A stretch of 64,000 nucleotides of DNA from VRUE01 sp963762205 (GCA_963762205.1 CAVXJZ010000005.1:62001-126000); one strand, 5' to 3'; positions 1 through 9,845 are shown, counted from the stretch's first letter. Notes: a model not told the origin generated them from the sequence alone. Numbers and translations are program-made.

Positions 1-4
1 ACCA

Positions 5-59
5 GATCAGGGTCTGCAGGGGCCGCCCCATCCGCGGCCCCGGGGGAAGCCCCCTGATC
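5..59. repeat. nested palindrome in the leading spacer
   Basis: The first 212 bases contain no gene I can support. They hold a nested dyad: outer arms gatcaggg (5-12) and ccctgatc (52-59), and inner arms ggggccgc (19-26) and gcggcccc (34-41). The architecture of an outer stem enclosing an inner hairpin is like that of other elements in this window (for example 48158-48254), but the sequence is not the same family. It could be a terminator for an upstream gene or a mobile palindromic element. Confidence 0.5.
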
Positions 60-212
60 GTGGGCCGAGCCGCGGTCCGCTCGTCGAGTGTCTCCGTCGC
101 CTCCAAAAGAGCCTCGCCCTCACCGTACACTGGCCAGCCGGCCAGGATGTGTGAGATCGGTCTCCCGGCGGATGGGACAGCCGACGGGGCCATCGCGTAG
201 CCTGGCGCGGTC

Positions 213-1313
213 GTGGCCGCGCTTCCCCGCCTCCCCCCGTCGCTCGAGCACCGTCTCATGCACGCGCTGTGCGAGATGCGGCCGCGGCTGCAGCGACGCC
301 TCTTCGGGCCCCTTCCGTCGCTCGACGGCCAGGTGCTGGCGCCGGACCTCAACGTCGTCCTCAAGCTCGCCGAGCTCGTCGGCGCGGACTCGCTCACCGG
401 CGGCCTGCCGCCCGCGCAGGCGCGGGCGATGGTGCGCCTTTCGGCGGCCGCCTCGGACGGGGCGCCGATCCCGATGGCGGAGCTGCTCGAGCTCGAGCTG
501 CCCGGCGCGGAAGGGCCGCTCAGGGGTCGCCTCTATGTCCCGCACGGCGCCCCGCCCCCACCGCGGCCGATGCTCGTCCACTACCACGGCGGCGGCTGGA
601 TGGTCGGCGACCTCGAGACGCACGACAGCGCCTGCCGGTTCCTCGCCGCCCACTCGGGAGTCACGGTCCTCTCGACGACCTACCGGCTCGCCCCCGAGCA
701 TCCGTTTCCGGCGGCCGTCGAGGACGCCCAGGCCGCGTTCCGCTGGGCCAACGCGCTCGCCGACGAGCTCGGCGCCGACCCGAGCAGGATCGGGGTCGGC
801 GGCGACTCCGCCGGCGGCAACCTGGCCGCCGGCGTGTGCATCGCGATGCGCGACTCCGAGGGGCCGCGGCCGGCGATGCAGCTGTTGATCTATCCGGCGA
901 CCGAAGCGATCGACCCGCGGCCCTCGCGGGCGCTGTTCGGCGAGGGCTTCATCCTCACCCAGCTCGACATCGACCACTGCGAACGGGCATACCTGCCCGA
1001 CAAGTCGATGGGCCACGAGCCGCTCGCCTCCATGCTGCGCGCCCCGGACCTCTCGGACCTGCCCCCCGCCTACATCGCCACCGCCGGCTTCGACCCGCTC
1101 CGCGACGAGGGTGAGGAGTACGCGGCGCGGTTGAGCGCCGCCGGCAACCGGGTGGCGCTGCGCCGCCATCCTCGCCAGATCCACACCTTCGCCAACCTGA
1201 CCTCGGTCTCACGCTCTTCGCGGGCGGCGATGCTGGAGGCGGCGGGCGCGCTTCGAATGGGCCTGGCGGCGCAGATCGCTGCCGCATCCCGACCCGGAGC
1301 TGCGCCCGCGTAG
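213..1313 (+). CDS. HSL-family alpha/beta hydrolase (esterase/lipase)
   Basis: 366 residues, a probable cytoplasmic carboxylesterase of the hormone-sensitive-lipase family. The oxyanion-hole motif HGGGW lies near residue 125 and the nucleophile elbow GDSAGG near 198-203. A conserved Asp in GFDPLRDEG (about 290) and a late His in QIHTF (about 323) complete a plausible catalytic triad. The first 100 residues form the cap-like segment usual in this family. An in-frame stop at 198-200 means translation cannot begin further upstream than the GTG at 213; an ATG at 258 is an alternative. The natural substrate cannot be read from sequence. It is convergent with the ABC permease downstream. Confidence 0.85.
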   Translation: MAALPRLPPSLEHRLMHALCEMRPRLQRRLFGPLPSLDGQVLAPDLNVVLKLAELVGADSLTGGLPPAQARAMVRLSAAASDGAPIPMAELLELELPGAEGPLRGRLYVPHGAPPPPRPMLVHYHGGGWMVGDLETHDSACRFLAAHSGVTVLSTTYRLAPEHPFPAAVEDAQAAFRWANALADELGADPSRIGVGGDSAGGNLAAGVCIAMRDSEGPRPAMQLLIYPATEAIDPRPSRALFGEGFILTQLDIDHCERAYLPDKSMGHEPLASMLRAPDLSDLPPAYIATAGFDPLRDEGEEYAARLSAAGNRVALRRHPRQIHTFANLTSVSRSSRAAMLEAAGALRMGLAAQIAAASRPGAAPA

Positions 1314-1331
1314 CGGGGACAGGCCGATCAT

Positions 1332-3885
1332 CTACTCGTACTGAAGGGCCTCGAGCACGTCGAGCCGCGAGGCGCGCCGCGCGGGGGCGATCGCGGCCGC
1401 GACCCCGGCGAGCGCGGAGAAGACCAGCAGCAGGGCGAGGGTGCCCAGCGGGTAGGAGAGGGCGAAGCCTTCTTCCTCGAGCGGCTGCGCGATAAGCGCC
1501 GCGAAGACGACGCCGAGGACCATGCCGAGCATCGCCCCGATCAGCGCCGTGATCACCGCCTCGTAGCGGATCATCGTCCGCACCTGGCGACGCGACATGC
1601 CGATCGCCCGCAGCATGCCCAGCTCCCGGGTGCGCTCGTGGATCGAGAGCGCCAGCGTGTTGGCGATCCCGAAGAGCGAGACGAGGACCGCCAGCGCCAG
1701 GAGCGCGTAGATCAGGCCGAGCAGCTGGTTGACCTGGTCTTCCTGGTTCTCCTTCAGTTCGCGCTGGTTGCGGACCTCGGCGGTGGGGAAGTCACGGTCC
1801 ATGAGGCGGATCAGGCGGCCCTGGACCCGCTCGGCGCTCGCCCCCGGCGCCAGGGCGACGAAGTCCAGCAGGTCGTCGCGCTGCCCGAAGCGCCTTTCGA
1901 TCAGCCGCTGGGTGACGATCGCACCGCCCAGCAGGTCGGCCCTGTCCTCGAACTCGCCGACCACCTCCAGCCTCAGCCGCGCCCCCGACTGGGTGAGGAG
2001 GCGGAACTCGTCGCCGAGCTCGTAACCGCCGTTCGCGGCGACCGACCTGTCGAGGATGACCTGGTCGTCCCCGAGTCGCCGCAGGGTCGCCGCCCCGCCC
2101 TCGGTCCAGTCGATCGTCAGCACCCGGCCGGCGTCTGGCTGGAGCGCCGATACGCGCGGCTTGCCGCCCGCCCCGCCGAGGATCTTCGCCTGCGCGGCGC
2201 GCAGGGTCGAGACCAGCTGCACGCCTCGCACCCGCTCGGCGGCGCGCGCGGCCTTCGGCGAGATCGGCGTGAAGCCGTCGTTGTTCTGGATCACCAGCTC
2301 GCCCTGGAAGCTGTCGTCGACCGCCGTCGCGATCGAGCTCTTGATCCCCGCGGCGAAGACCGTGACGAAGGTGACGACGGCGAGGCCGATCATCAGCGCC
2401 GCGGCGGTGACCGCGGTTCGGGAGGGATTGCGCTGGGTGTTCTCGCGAGCGAGCCGCCCGGTCAGCCGGCGCAACAGCTCCAGGGGGCGGCCGGCGAGCG
2501 AGGCGAGCGGCCTGACCAGGCGCGGACTGAACAGGGAGACGCCGAGGATGACGGCGACCGCGCCGGCGCCCATCAGCCCAGCGGCGTCGCCACCCCCGGC
2601 GTCGCCGAGCAGCCCGGCGAGGACCAGCGCGACCCCGATCGCGCCGAGCAGCGCCGCGACCGCCGCGTAGGCGATCCCGCGCCGGCGGCTGCGCGAGGGC
2701 TCGAGCTCCATCAACGCCGCGATCGGCGGAACCCGCGTCGAGCGCAGGGCGGGCACGAGCGAGGAGACGAGGGTGACCCCGATTCCGATCGCCAGCGCGA
2801 CGGCGACCGTCCTGCTCCTGGTCACCAGCGAGGTCGTCGGCAGGTCGATGCCGATCGCGACGAAGAGGGCGTTGAGGCCCTTGGCGATGCCGTATCCGCC
2901 GGCCAGACCGATCAGGGCGCCGAGCACGCCGATCAGCAGCGCCTCGACGACGACGGAGGCGAGGATCTGACCGCGGCCGGCGCCGAGCGTGCGCAGCATG
3001 CCGAACTCGCGCACACGCTGGGCGACGGTGATCGAGAAGGTGTTGAAGATCAGGAAGGCGCCGACGAAGAGGGCGACGAAGGCGAAGACGAGCAGGGCGA
3101 TGCGGAGGAAGCCGAGGTTGTCGCGAATTTTGTTCGAGTTGCGTTCGGCGTTCTGCGCGGCCGTCTCGACCAGCAGGCTGCGCGGCACGACCCGTTCGAT
3201 CCGCCGCTTTAGCTCGGCCTCTGACACCCCGGCCCGTGCCGCCACCCAGATCTGGTCGAATTCGCCCCACCTTGCCCGTGATCCGCTGCGCCTCCGGCAG
3301 GGTCAGCGCCGCGAGGCTGGCGCCGCCGAACGACGCGTCGCCGAGCCTGACCACGCCGACCACCCGGTAGCGCCTGGCGCGCTCCACCGAGGCGAGCTTG
3401 ATCGTGTCGCCGGGCTCGATCCCCGCCTTCTCCGCGGCGCCTTGGTCGATCGAGGCCTGCGAGGGGCTCCGCGGCCTGTGGCCCTCGACGTAGGTGATCG
3501 CTTCCAGGCGATGCGGGCGGTTCGAGCCGATGAACGTCGGCGCGAACCTCGAGCCGACCCGCTCGCCCTCGGAGTCGAACATGTCACCCGCGGTGTTGAT
3601 CAGCCCGGCCGCAACTCGCACCCCCCGCACCGCGCGCACGCGAGGGAGGGTCGCGGCGCTGAAGCTCGGCGTCTCACCGCTGTCCTGTTCGACCACGTCG
3701 CGGGCGCTGATCACGACGTCGGTGTTGCGCAGCGAGTCTTCGAAGATCTCGTCGAAGGCGGCGAAGGTCGTGTCGGTGAGGATGTAGGTGCCGGCGACGA
3801 AGGCGACGCCGATCACCACCGCGACCGTCGTCGTCAGCGCCCGCACCCGGCGCGCCCAGAGGCTCTTGACCGCGAGGCGCGTCAT
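1332..3885 (-). CDS. MacB/FtsX-type ABC transporter permease, split by a 1-base shift
   Basis: Membrane component of a LolCDE/MacB-like exporter. The reconstructed product is about 850 residues, with an N-terminal transmembrane helix, a large extracytoplasmic MacB-type domain, and two FtsX-type membrane blocks containing the usual REFGMLRTLGAGRGQ and RELGMLRAIGMSRRQ loops. The reading frame breaks at a run of four C at 3265-3268 (G on the coding strand). With three bases the protein reads continuously through GKVGEFDQIWVAARAG; as given, the N-terminal frame goes out of register at that point. The total length minus one base is exactly 851 codons. This favours a sequencing indel over a real pseudogene, though decay cannot be excluded. 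It lies directly downstream of its ATPase. Confidence 0.85.
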
Positions 3886-3890
3886 TGTGG

Positions 3891-4625
3891 CTAGTCGACT
3901 TGCTTCATCAGCTCGATCACCTCGTCGGCCGAGCCCGGCGCGGCGTCGTGGACGATCGCCCCGTCGCGGAGGGTGATGAGCCGATCGGCGTGGGCGGCGG
4001 CGGCCGGATCGTGGGTGACCATGATCACGGTCTGGCCGAACTCGTCAACGGCCTGGCGCAGGAGGCGCAGCACGTCGGCGCTCGCCTTCGAGTCGAGGTT
4101 GCCGGTCGGCTCGTCGGCGAAGACGACGGCGGGTTTGGAGACGAGGGCGCGGGCGACGGCGACCCGCTGCTGCTGGCCGCCGGAGAGCTCGGAGGGACGG
4201 TGGCTGCGGCGGTCCTCGACCCCGACCGTGCGCAGGAGGCGCTCGAGCCACTCGCGGTCGGGCCTGCGGCCGGCGATCGAGAGCGGCAGCAGCAGGTTCT
4301 CCTCGGCGGTGAGGACGGGCAGCAGGTTGAAGAACTGGAAGACGAAGCCGAGCTTGTCGCGGCGCAGCTTGGTCAGATCGCGATCGTCGAGCCCGGTGAT
4401 CTCCTCGCCGTCGAGCTCGACCGTTCCCGAGCTAGGGCGATCCAGCCCCGCGAGTATGTGCAACAGGGTCGACTTGCCCGAGCCCGAGGGGCCCATGATC
4501 GCCGTGAAGCGGCCGCGGTCGAAGCCGGTGCTGACCCCGACCAGGGCGTCGACCGCCGCCTCCCCTTCGCCGTAGCGCCGGCTTACGCCGTCGGCGACTA
4601 CGACCTGCCGGTCGGAGTCGCTCAC
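3891..4625 (-). CDS. ABC transporter ATP-binding protein (LolD/MacB-like)
   Basis: 244 residues. It powers the adjacent FtsX-type permease at 1332-3885, whose start is five bases after this gene's stop, so the two form an operon. Visible motifs are Walker A GPSGSGKS (about residues 46-53), the Q-loop in FVFQFFNLLPVLT, the signature LSGGQQQRVAVARAL, Walker B VVFADEPTGNLDS and the switch His in VTHD. This set, with the FQFFNLLP stretch, is characteristic of the LolD/MacB branch that moves lipoproteins, peptides or antibiotics rather than importing small solutes. The actual cargo is unknown. It is transcribed divergently from the HAD phosphatase at 4671, with a 45-base shared promoter space. Confidence 0.9.
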   Translation of the reverse strand: MSDSDRQVVVADGVSRRYGEGEAAVDALVGVSTGFDRGRFTAIMGPSGSGKSTLLHILAGLDRPSSGTVELDGEEITGLDDRDLTKLRRDKLGFVFQFFNLLPVLTAEENLLLPLSIAGRRPDREWLERLLRTVGVEDRRSHRPSELSGGQQQRVAVARALVSKPAVVFADEPTGNLDSKASADVLRLLRQAVDEFGQTVIMVTHDPAAAAHADRLITLRDGAIVHDAAPGSADEVIELMKQVD

Positions 4626-4670
4626 TGACCGTGCGAGTCGCTCACGGATTCACCGTACTAGCCTGCCCCG

Positions 4671-5456
4671 ATGGCGCTGGCAGACGATTTCGACGGGCTC
4701 CTGGTCGACCTCGACGGGGTCGTCTGGATCGGCAGGGACCCGGTCCCGGGCTCGGCCGCGGCGCTCACCGAGCTGATCGAGGCCGGCAAGCCGATCGTCT
4801 TCGTCACCAACAACCCGGGCCGGCCCGCCTCGACCTACGCCGAGTGGCTGCGGGCGGCCGGGGTGCCGGCCGCGGAGGAGCAGGTCGTCACGGCCGGGAT
4901 GGTCACCGCGAGCCTGGCGGCCGAGCGTGCGGGCGCCGAGGCCGGGGCCTTCGTGATCGGCGCCGATGCCTTCCACGAGACGGTCGCGGCCGCGGGTCTG
5001 CGCCCACTCGACGGCGAGGCCGGGCGCGACGCCGACGCGGTCCTCGTCTCCGGCCACCGCGGCTTCGACTACGACGAGCTGCTCACGGCGACGCTCGCCC
5101 TGCAGCGGGGCGCGGCGCTGTTTGCGACCAGCCGCGACCCGACCCTGCCGATGCCGGGTGGGCCCTGGCCCGGGACGGGCTCGGTCCTGGCCGCGGTCGA
5201 GACCGCCACCGGAGCCACGGCGGAGATCGGCGGAAAGCCCGAGCGCCACCTCTTCGAGCTGGCCCGCGAGCGGCTCGGCGGGGCGGCCCGGGTTGCGATG
5301 GTCGGCGACCGGATCGCCTCCGACATCGAGGGCGGGCGGCGCGCGGGCCTGGCGACGATTCTCGTGCTCAGCGGCGCCGCCACCCGCGAGGAGGCGGCGG
5401 CGGCCGACCCACCTGCCGACCACGTCGTCGACGACCTCGCGGCGCTCCTGCGATGA
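4671..5456 (+). CDS. HAD-superfamily phosphatase, NagD/PgP-like
   Basis: 261 residues. The N-terminal nucleophile motif LLVDLDGVVWIG (about residues 9-20) has the DxD of HAD phosphatases. Motif II is FVTNNPGRP, and the late Lys and acidic residues are in GKPERHLFE and MVGDRIASDIEGG. The C2-type cap between the motifs and the overall size match the NagD / p-nitrophenylphosphatase group, which hydrolyses sugar phosphates, nucleotides or 2-phosphoglycolate. The exact substrate is not determinable. Its stop overlaps the start of the MFS gene by four bases (ATGA), so the two are translationally coupled. Confidence 0.85.
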   Translation: MALADDFDGLLVDLDGVVWIGRDPVPGSAAALTELIEAGKPIVFVTNNPGRPASTYAEWLRAAGVPAAEEQVVTAGMVTASLAAERAGAEAGAFVIGADAFHETVAAAGLRPLDGEAGRDADAVLVSGHRGFDYDELLTATLALQRGAALFATSRDPTLPMPGGPWPGTGSVLAAVETATGATAEIGGKPERHLFELARERLGGAARVAMVGDRIASDIEGGRRAGLATILVLSGAATREEAAAADPPADHVVDDLAALLR

Positions 5457-6640
5457 GGGTCGCGGAGCCCGCCGCCTTCCGGCCCGGCATCGCCTTCGCC
5501 GGGATCTTCGCGGTCACCTTCTGCGGCCTGCTCGCGGTCGGCGCCGTCCTGCCCGTCCTGCCCCGCTACGTGCACGGGCCGCTCGACGGGGGCAATATCG
5601 CGGTCGGCATCGTGATCGGCTCCTACGCGGTGACGGGGCTGCTGCTGCGCCCGGTCGCCGGTCGCTTCGCCGACCGGCGCGGCCGCCGGCCGGCCGTGCT
5701 GGCCGGCTCGCTGCTGGTCGCCCTCTCCGGCTTCCTCTACCTGCTGCCGCTCGGCGTCTCCGGCCTGATCGTCGCCCGCCTCGTGCTCGGCGCCGGCGAG
5801 GGAACCGTCTTCACCGCCGGCTCGGCCTGGATCGTCGACCTGGCGCCGCCCCACCGCCGCGGCCGCGTGATCGGCCTCTACGGCCTCGCGGTCTGGAGCG
5901 CCCTCAGCATCGGCCCGCTCGTCGGCGAGCTGCTGCTCAACGTCTCCGGCTACACCCTGGTCTGGGTCTTCGCGGCCCTGGTGCCGCTGGTCGGCGCCGG
6001 GATCGCCGCCCGCATCCACGATCCCTACCGACCGGCGCCGATCGTCGAGCACGAGCACCACCCGCTGATCGCCCGCGAGGCGGTGCGGCCGGGCACCGCG
6101 CTCGCGATGGCGTCGATCGGCTACGCCTGCGTCGCGGCCTTCGTCGTCCTCCACCTCGACGCTCGCGGCGTCGGCCACGGCGCGACCGCCTTCGGGGCCT
6201 TCGCGACGATGGTCGTCCTCACCAGGCTCTTCGCGGGAGACCTGCCCGACCGGGTCGGGCCGGCGCGGGTGGCGACCGTGGCCGCCGTGGTCGAGGCCGC
6301 CGGCCTGGCCACGATCGGCCTCGCCCACAGCCTCTCGGTGGCGATCGCCGGCTCGCTGGCGATGGGCGCGGCCTTCTCGCTGCTCTACCCGTCGCTCTCG
6401 CTGATCGTGGTCGGGCGCGTGCCCGAGACCCGGCGCGGGGCGGCGCTCGGCACCTTCACGGCCTTCTTCGACGCCGGGGTCGGGATCGGCGCCCCCCTGG
6501 CCGGGATCGCCGCGGCGCTCACCGACTACCAGGGCGCCTTCCTGCTCTCGGCCGCGATCGCGCTGGCCGCAGCGACGACGATCGCCCTGGCGATCTCCAG
6601 TCGCGGGCTCAGCGCTCTGCGAAGAGCAACGTCTGGATAG
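5453..6640 (+). CDS. MFS transporter
   Basis: 395 residues with about 12 predicted hydrophobic segments. The loop 2-3 signature RFADRRGRRPAV, typical of the major facilitator superfamily, is visible around residue 73, and the second half has an internal counterpart around LPDRVGPARV. The ATG overlaps the stop of the HAD phosphatase by four bases. The pattern suggests a drug/H+ antiporter-like exporter, but the substrate cannot be assigned. Its 3' end overlaps by 32 bases the 3' end of the convergent thioesterase gene. Confidence 0.85.
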   Translation: MRVAEPAAFRPGIAFAGIFAVTFCGLLAVGAVLPVLPRYVHGPLDGGNIAVGIVIGSYAVTGLLLRPVAGRFADRRGRRPAVLAGSLLVALSGFLYLLPLGVSGLIVARLVLGAGEGTVFTAGSAWIVDLAPPHRRGRVIGLYGLAVWSALSIGPLVGELLLNVSGYTLVWVFAALVPLVGAGIAARIHDPYRPAPIVEHEHHPLIAREAVRPGTALAMASIGYACVAAFVVLHLDARGVGHGATAFGAFATMVVLTRLFAGDLPDRVGPARVATVAAVVEAAGLATIGLAHSLSVAIAGSLAMGAAFSLLYPSLSLIVVGRVPETRRGAALGTFTAFFDAGVGIGAPLAGIAAALTDYQGAFLLSAAIALAAATTIALAISSRGLSALRRATSG

Positions 6641-7391
6641 CGCGGCCGATGCGGCCGTCGCGATCGGAGAGCTCGGACTCGGCGCTGCCGACCCCGGTCG
6701 GCCGCGGGCGGGTGACCGCGTCGACGCAGATCCACTCGCCCGCGGGCATGCGCTCGAGGTTGACGGTCAGATCGACGTTGATGAAGAGGTAGCGGCGCCA
6801 GTCGAGCACGGCGCTGATCCCGTTGCCGACGTCGGCGATGACCAGCGTGCGCTGCAGCGGCGAGGCCTGCTCGCCCGCAACCAGGGGCACGCGCTGGCGC
6901 ATCCAGACCTTCGCCGGGCCCGGCTCCCGGAAGCCACCGTCGAGCGACCGCCACTCCATCGCCGTGTGGTAGCCGACCTCCTGCCCGGTCGGAAGGAAGG
7001 GCGACTCGCGGCCCTCCTCGGGGGGCCGAGGCGGCTCGCCGAGGTCGATCGCCTCCGCCGGCAGCTCGAGCGAGTCGGTGCGGATCCGCCACGCGTTGGC
7101 CCGCATCAGGACCTGCTCGCCGTCGCCGAGGGTGGCCTCGATCAGCTGCACGCGGCGGCCGGGACGGACGACCCTCGCCTCGACCTCGACCGGTCCGATC
7201 GGCACCGGCCGCAGGATCTCGAACGTGACCCGCCCGACCTGGAAGTCGGCCGCGTCCTCCAGCCGCTCGATCTGGCGCCCGATCAACGCCGAGGGCGGCC
7301 CGGCGTGCTGGGAGCCAGGGTCCCAGGGGCCTCGGGTCAGCTCGGTGGCGCGCAGGCGGTCCCCGTCGGGCACGTAGAAGGCGTCGGGCAC
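6609..7391 (-). CDS. acyl-CoA thioesterase-like protein (double hot-dog)
   Basis: 260 residues. The N-terminal half has a hot-dog pattern (TRGPWDPGSQHAGPPSALIG, then VTFEILRPVPIGPVEVEARV), followed by a second, related half ending in LDWRRYLFINVDLTVNLERM and WICVDAVTRP. This matches the TesB-like/4HBT_3 thioesterase-family proteins common in actinobacteria, which hydrolyse acyl-CoA thioesters. The chain length preference is unknown. It is convergent with the MFS gene and divergent from msrB; palindromic repeat C1 lies in the 114-base divergent spacer. Confidence 0.75.
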   Translation of the reverse strand: MPDAFYVPDGDRLRATELTRGPWDPGSQHAGPPSALIGRQIERLEDAADFQVGRVTFEILRPVPIGPVEVEARVVRPGRRVQLIEATLGDGEQVLMRANAWRIRTDSLELPAEAIDLGEPPRPPEEGRESPFLPTGQEVGYHTAMEWRSLDGGFREPGPAKVWMRQRVPLVAGEQASPLQRTLVIADVGNGISAVLDWRRYLFINVDLTVNLERMPAGEWICVDAVTRPRPTGVGSAESELSDRDGRIGRAIQTLLFAER

Positions 7392-7414
7392 GCGCGCATC
7401 CTAGGCGGCACCGA

Positions 7415-7462
7415 GCGCATCCGATTTTGACCACACCGGGGTGGGGGCGTTCTCGGATGCGC
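7415..7462. repeat. palindromic repeat family C, copy 1 (spacer)
   Basis: A 48-base element with perfect terminal arms gcgcatccga / tcggatgcgc, lying between the divergent thioesterase and msrB genes. Copy 2, also exactly 48 bases, sits in frame inside nuoG at 18232-18279. The two share both arms and the central gaccacac block, and differ in the loop. See the finding on coding-sequence palindromes. Confidence 0.75.
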
Positions 7463-7505
7463 GGACGGCGCCGGCAGGCTGGACGGACCGCGTACGCTTG
7501 GATGT

Positions 7506-7913
7506 ATGCCGAAGGTGGAAAAAACAGAGCGGGAGTGGCGGGAGCATCTCTCGCCGGAGCAGTACGAGGTGACCCGCAATGCGGGCACGGAGCGCGCCTT
7601 CACCGGGCCCTACGTGGACGAAAAGGCCGAGGGCAAGTACCGCTGCGTGTGTTGCAATGTCGAGCTCTTCTCCTCGGACACCAAGTTCGACTCGGGCACC
7701 GGCTGGCCGAGCTTCACCGAGCCGGCCCACCTCGAGCACGTCGAGCTGCGGCCGGACAACAGCCTCCTCATGCGCCGCACCGAGGTCGTCTGCAAGAACT
7801 GCGACGCCCATCTCGGCCACGTCTTCGACGACGGGCCGGCCGAGCACGGCGGCCGGCGCTTCTGCATCAACGGCTGTGCCCTGACCCTGGAGAGGTCCGG
7901 CGAGGAGGGCTAG
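7506..7913 (+). CDS. msrB: peptide-methionine (R)-S-oxide reductase
   Basis: 135 residues. It repairs oxidised methionine by reducing the R-sulfoxide, in the cytoplasm. Zinc ligands are in CVCC (residues 47-50) and CKNC (96-99). The substrate-pocket block GTGWPSF and the catalytic Cys120 in RRFCINGCAL are all present. The position often occupied by a resolving cysteine (GCGWPSF in many homologues) is Thr here, so regeneration may use Cys124 or act directly through thioredoxin; that is inference. The length is normal for a single-domain MsrB. Its stop overlaps by three bases the stop of the convergent response-regulator gene. Confidence 0.95.
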   Translation: MPKVEKTEREWREHLSPEQYEVTRNAGTERAFTGPYVDEKAEGKYRCVCCNVELFSSDTKFDSGTGWPSFTEPAHLEHVELRPDNSLLMRRTEVVCKNCDAHLGHVFDDGPAEHGGRRFCINGCALTLERSGEEG

Positions 7914-8559
7914 ACGCCGCCGCCGGCGCCGAGGTAGCTGAAGCGCACGGCCAGGGCGACCGCCTCGGTGCGGGTGTCGACCTCGAGCTTGGCGATCGCG
8001 TTGCGGACGTGGGTGTGGACGGTCGCCGGGCTGAGCTGCAGTCGCTCGGCGATCTCTTTGACCCGCAACCCCTCGGCGAGTAGCTCGAGGATCTGGCGCT
8101 CGCGGGGCGAGAGGTCGAGCAGCTTCTCGACCTCGGATGGCTTGCCGCCGGCGAAGTCGCCGCCGAGGAAGGTGCCGCCGCCTGTGACCGCCTTCACGGC
8201 GCGGGCGATGTCCTCGGCGGGGCCGACTTGAGCACGTAGCCGGACGCACCGGCGCGCAGCGCGAGTGCGAGCAGGTCCGGCTGGGCGTGCGCGGTGAAGA
8301 TGATGACCTTGGTCCTCGGGCGGACCTTGAGCACTTCCTTGGTCGCCTCGATGCCGTCGCGTTTGGGCAGCTCGACGTCGATGATCAGCACGTCGGGCTC
8401 GAGCTCCTTGACCACGTCGACGACGTCGCGGCCGTCGCCGGCCTCGCCGACGATGTCGAGGACGTTCGAGTTCGCCATCCGCGCCTTGATCGCCTCGCGG
8501 ACGATCTCATGGTCGTCGCAGAGAACCACCCTTTTTGCGTCGCGCACGCCGGTACCCAT
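7910..8559 (-). CDS. NarL/LuxR-family response regulator, split by a 1-base shift
   Basis: The reconstructed product has about 216 residues. The receiver domain has the acidic pair in VVLCDDHE, the phospho-acceptor Asp in VLIIDVELPKRDG, and Lys in GYVLKSA. It is followed by a LuxR-type helix-turn-helix (LSPRERQILELLAEGL ... SPATVHTHVRNAIAKL). The two halves are in different frames. Adding one base to the run of four G at 8219-8222 restores SAPAEDIARAVKAV, so one homopolymer base seems to be missing. The start is two bases after the stop of serS, so it is in an operon with seryl-tRNA synthetase. No partner kinase is adjacent. Confidence 0.85.
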
Positions 8560-8561
8560 AA

Positions 8562-9833
8562 TTAATCGGCGCCGATCTTCTCAGGAGCCCCATAGGAATG
8601 CAAAATATTGGGTAGCGTGAATCCGCCGTCCCGCTCCTGCCGGTTCTCGATCAGCGCGATCATGGTCCGGCCGACGGCGACGGCGGTCCCGTTCAGCGTG
8701 TGGACCGGCTGCGGGGGCTCGCCCTCCGCCGCCCGATACCGGCAGCCGAGGCGTCGCGCCTGGTAGTCGGTCGTGTTCGAGCAGGAGGTCAGCTCGCGGT
8801 AGCGCTCCTGGCTCGGGATCCAGGCCTCGCAGTCGTACTTCTTGGCCGCCGGCGCACCGAGGTCGCCGGCGGCGACGGAGACCACCCGGTAGGGGATCTC
8901 GAGCTCGGTCAGGATCCGCTCCTCGATCGCCAGCAGGCGCTCGTGCTCGGCGGGAGACTGCGAGGGCTCGACGAACGAGAACATCTCGACCTTGTCGAAC
9001 TGGTGGACGCGGAAGATGCCGCGCGTGTCGCGCCCGGCGGCGCCCGCCTCGCGGCGGAAGCAGGTCGACAGCCCCGCGTAGCGCAGCGGCAGGTCGCCGG
9101 CGTCGAGGATCTGGTCGGCGTGCAGGCCCGCCAGCGGCACCTCCGAGGTGCCGACCAGGAAGAGCTCGTCCCTGGGGACCTCGTAGATCTGGTCGCGGTC
9201 GCCGGGCAGGAAGCCGGTCCCGACCAGCGCCTCCTCGCGGACCAGCACCGGCGGCACCACCGGCTCGTGGCCCTCGCCGCGGATCAGCTCGATCGCGAAG
9301 CGGACCAGGGCCAGCTCGAGCAGGACCAGGTCGCCCATCAGGTAGGCGAAGCGCGAGCCGGAGATCCGCGCCGCCGCCTCGATCTCGATCAGGCCGAGCT
9401 CGGTGCCGATCTCGAGGTGGTCGCGGGGGTCGAAGTCGAAGCTCGGCGGCTCGCCCACCTCGCGCAGGGTCACCGCGTCCTCCTCGGTCATGCCGTCGGG
9501 GGCGTCGGGGTCGGGCAGGTTCGGAAGCGCGGTCGCGACCAGGTCGAGGTCCGCCTCGACCTTCTCCAGCTCCGCCCTGCCGGCCTCGATCGTCTCCTTC
9601 AGGCCCTGGACCTCGGCGACCAGGTCCTCCGCCTCCTCGCCCTTCTTCTTCGCCTCGCCGACCTGCTTGGAGAGCGCCTTGCGCTCCGACTGCGCGCTCT
9701 CGATCCGCGGCAGAAGCTCGCGGCGGCGGGCGTCCAGGGCGAGCAGCTCGTCGACGCGGTCGGCTGCGCCGCGGCGGGCCAGCGCCCGCTTGACCCGCTC
9801 GGGGTCGGAGCGGATCAGCCTCAGGTCAAGCAT
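8562..9833 (-). CDS. serS: serine--tRNA ligase
   Basis: 423 residues, charging tRNA-Ser (and tRNA-Sec where present) with serine. The N-terminal long coiled-coil arm that contacts the tRNA spans roughly residues 30-105 (rich in E, K and R). The class II core follows, with motif 2 around TCFRREAGAAGRDTRGIFR and motif 3 around GTAVAVGRTMIALIENRQ near the C-terminus. The length and order of domains are standard for bacterial SerRS. It is followed two bases later by the response regulator gene on the same strand, and preceded by the cytochrome gene 12 bases upstream. Confidence 0.96.
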   Translation of the reverse strand: MLDLRLIRSDPERVKRALARRGAADRVDELLALDARRRELLPRIESAQSERKALSKQVGEAKKKGEEAEDLVAEVQGLKETIEAGRAELEKVEADLDLVATALPNLPDPDAPDGMTEEDAVTLREVGEPPSFDFDPRDHLEIGTELGLIEIEAAARISGSRFAYLMGDLVLLELALVRFAIELIRGEGHEPVVPPVLVREEALVGTGFLPGDRDQIYEVPRDELFLVGTSEVPLAGLHADQILDAGDLPLRYAGLSTCFRREAGAAGRDTRGIFRVHQFDKVEMFSFVEPSQSPAEHERLLAIEERILTELEIPYRVVSVAAGDLGAPAAKKYDCEAWIPSQERYRELTSCSNTTDYQARRLGCRYRAAEGEPPQPVHTLNGTAVAVGRTMIALIENRQERDGGFTLPNILHSYGAPEKIGAD

Positions 9834-9845
9834 CCCGCCCCCCGC

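Noticed and set aside
1638..3212. Long open frame on the plus strand opposite the ABC permease
   Set aside because: High GC removes stops in all frames. The minus-strand frames here show clear FtsX motifs, while the plus-strand product is a charged low-complexity chain with no motif.
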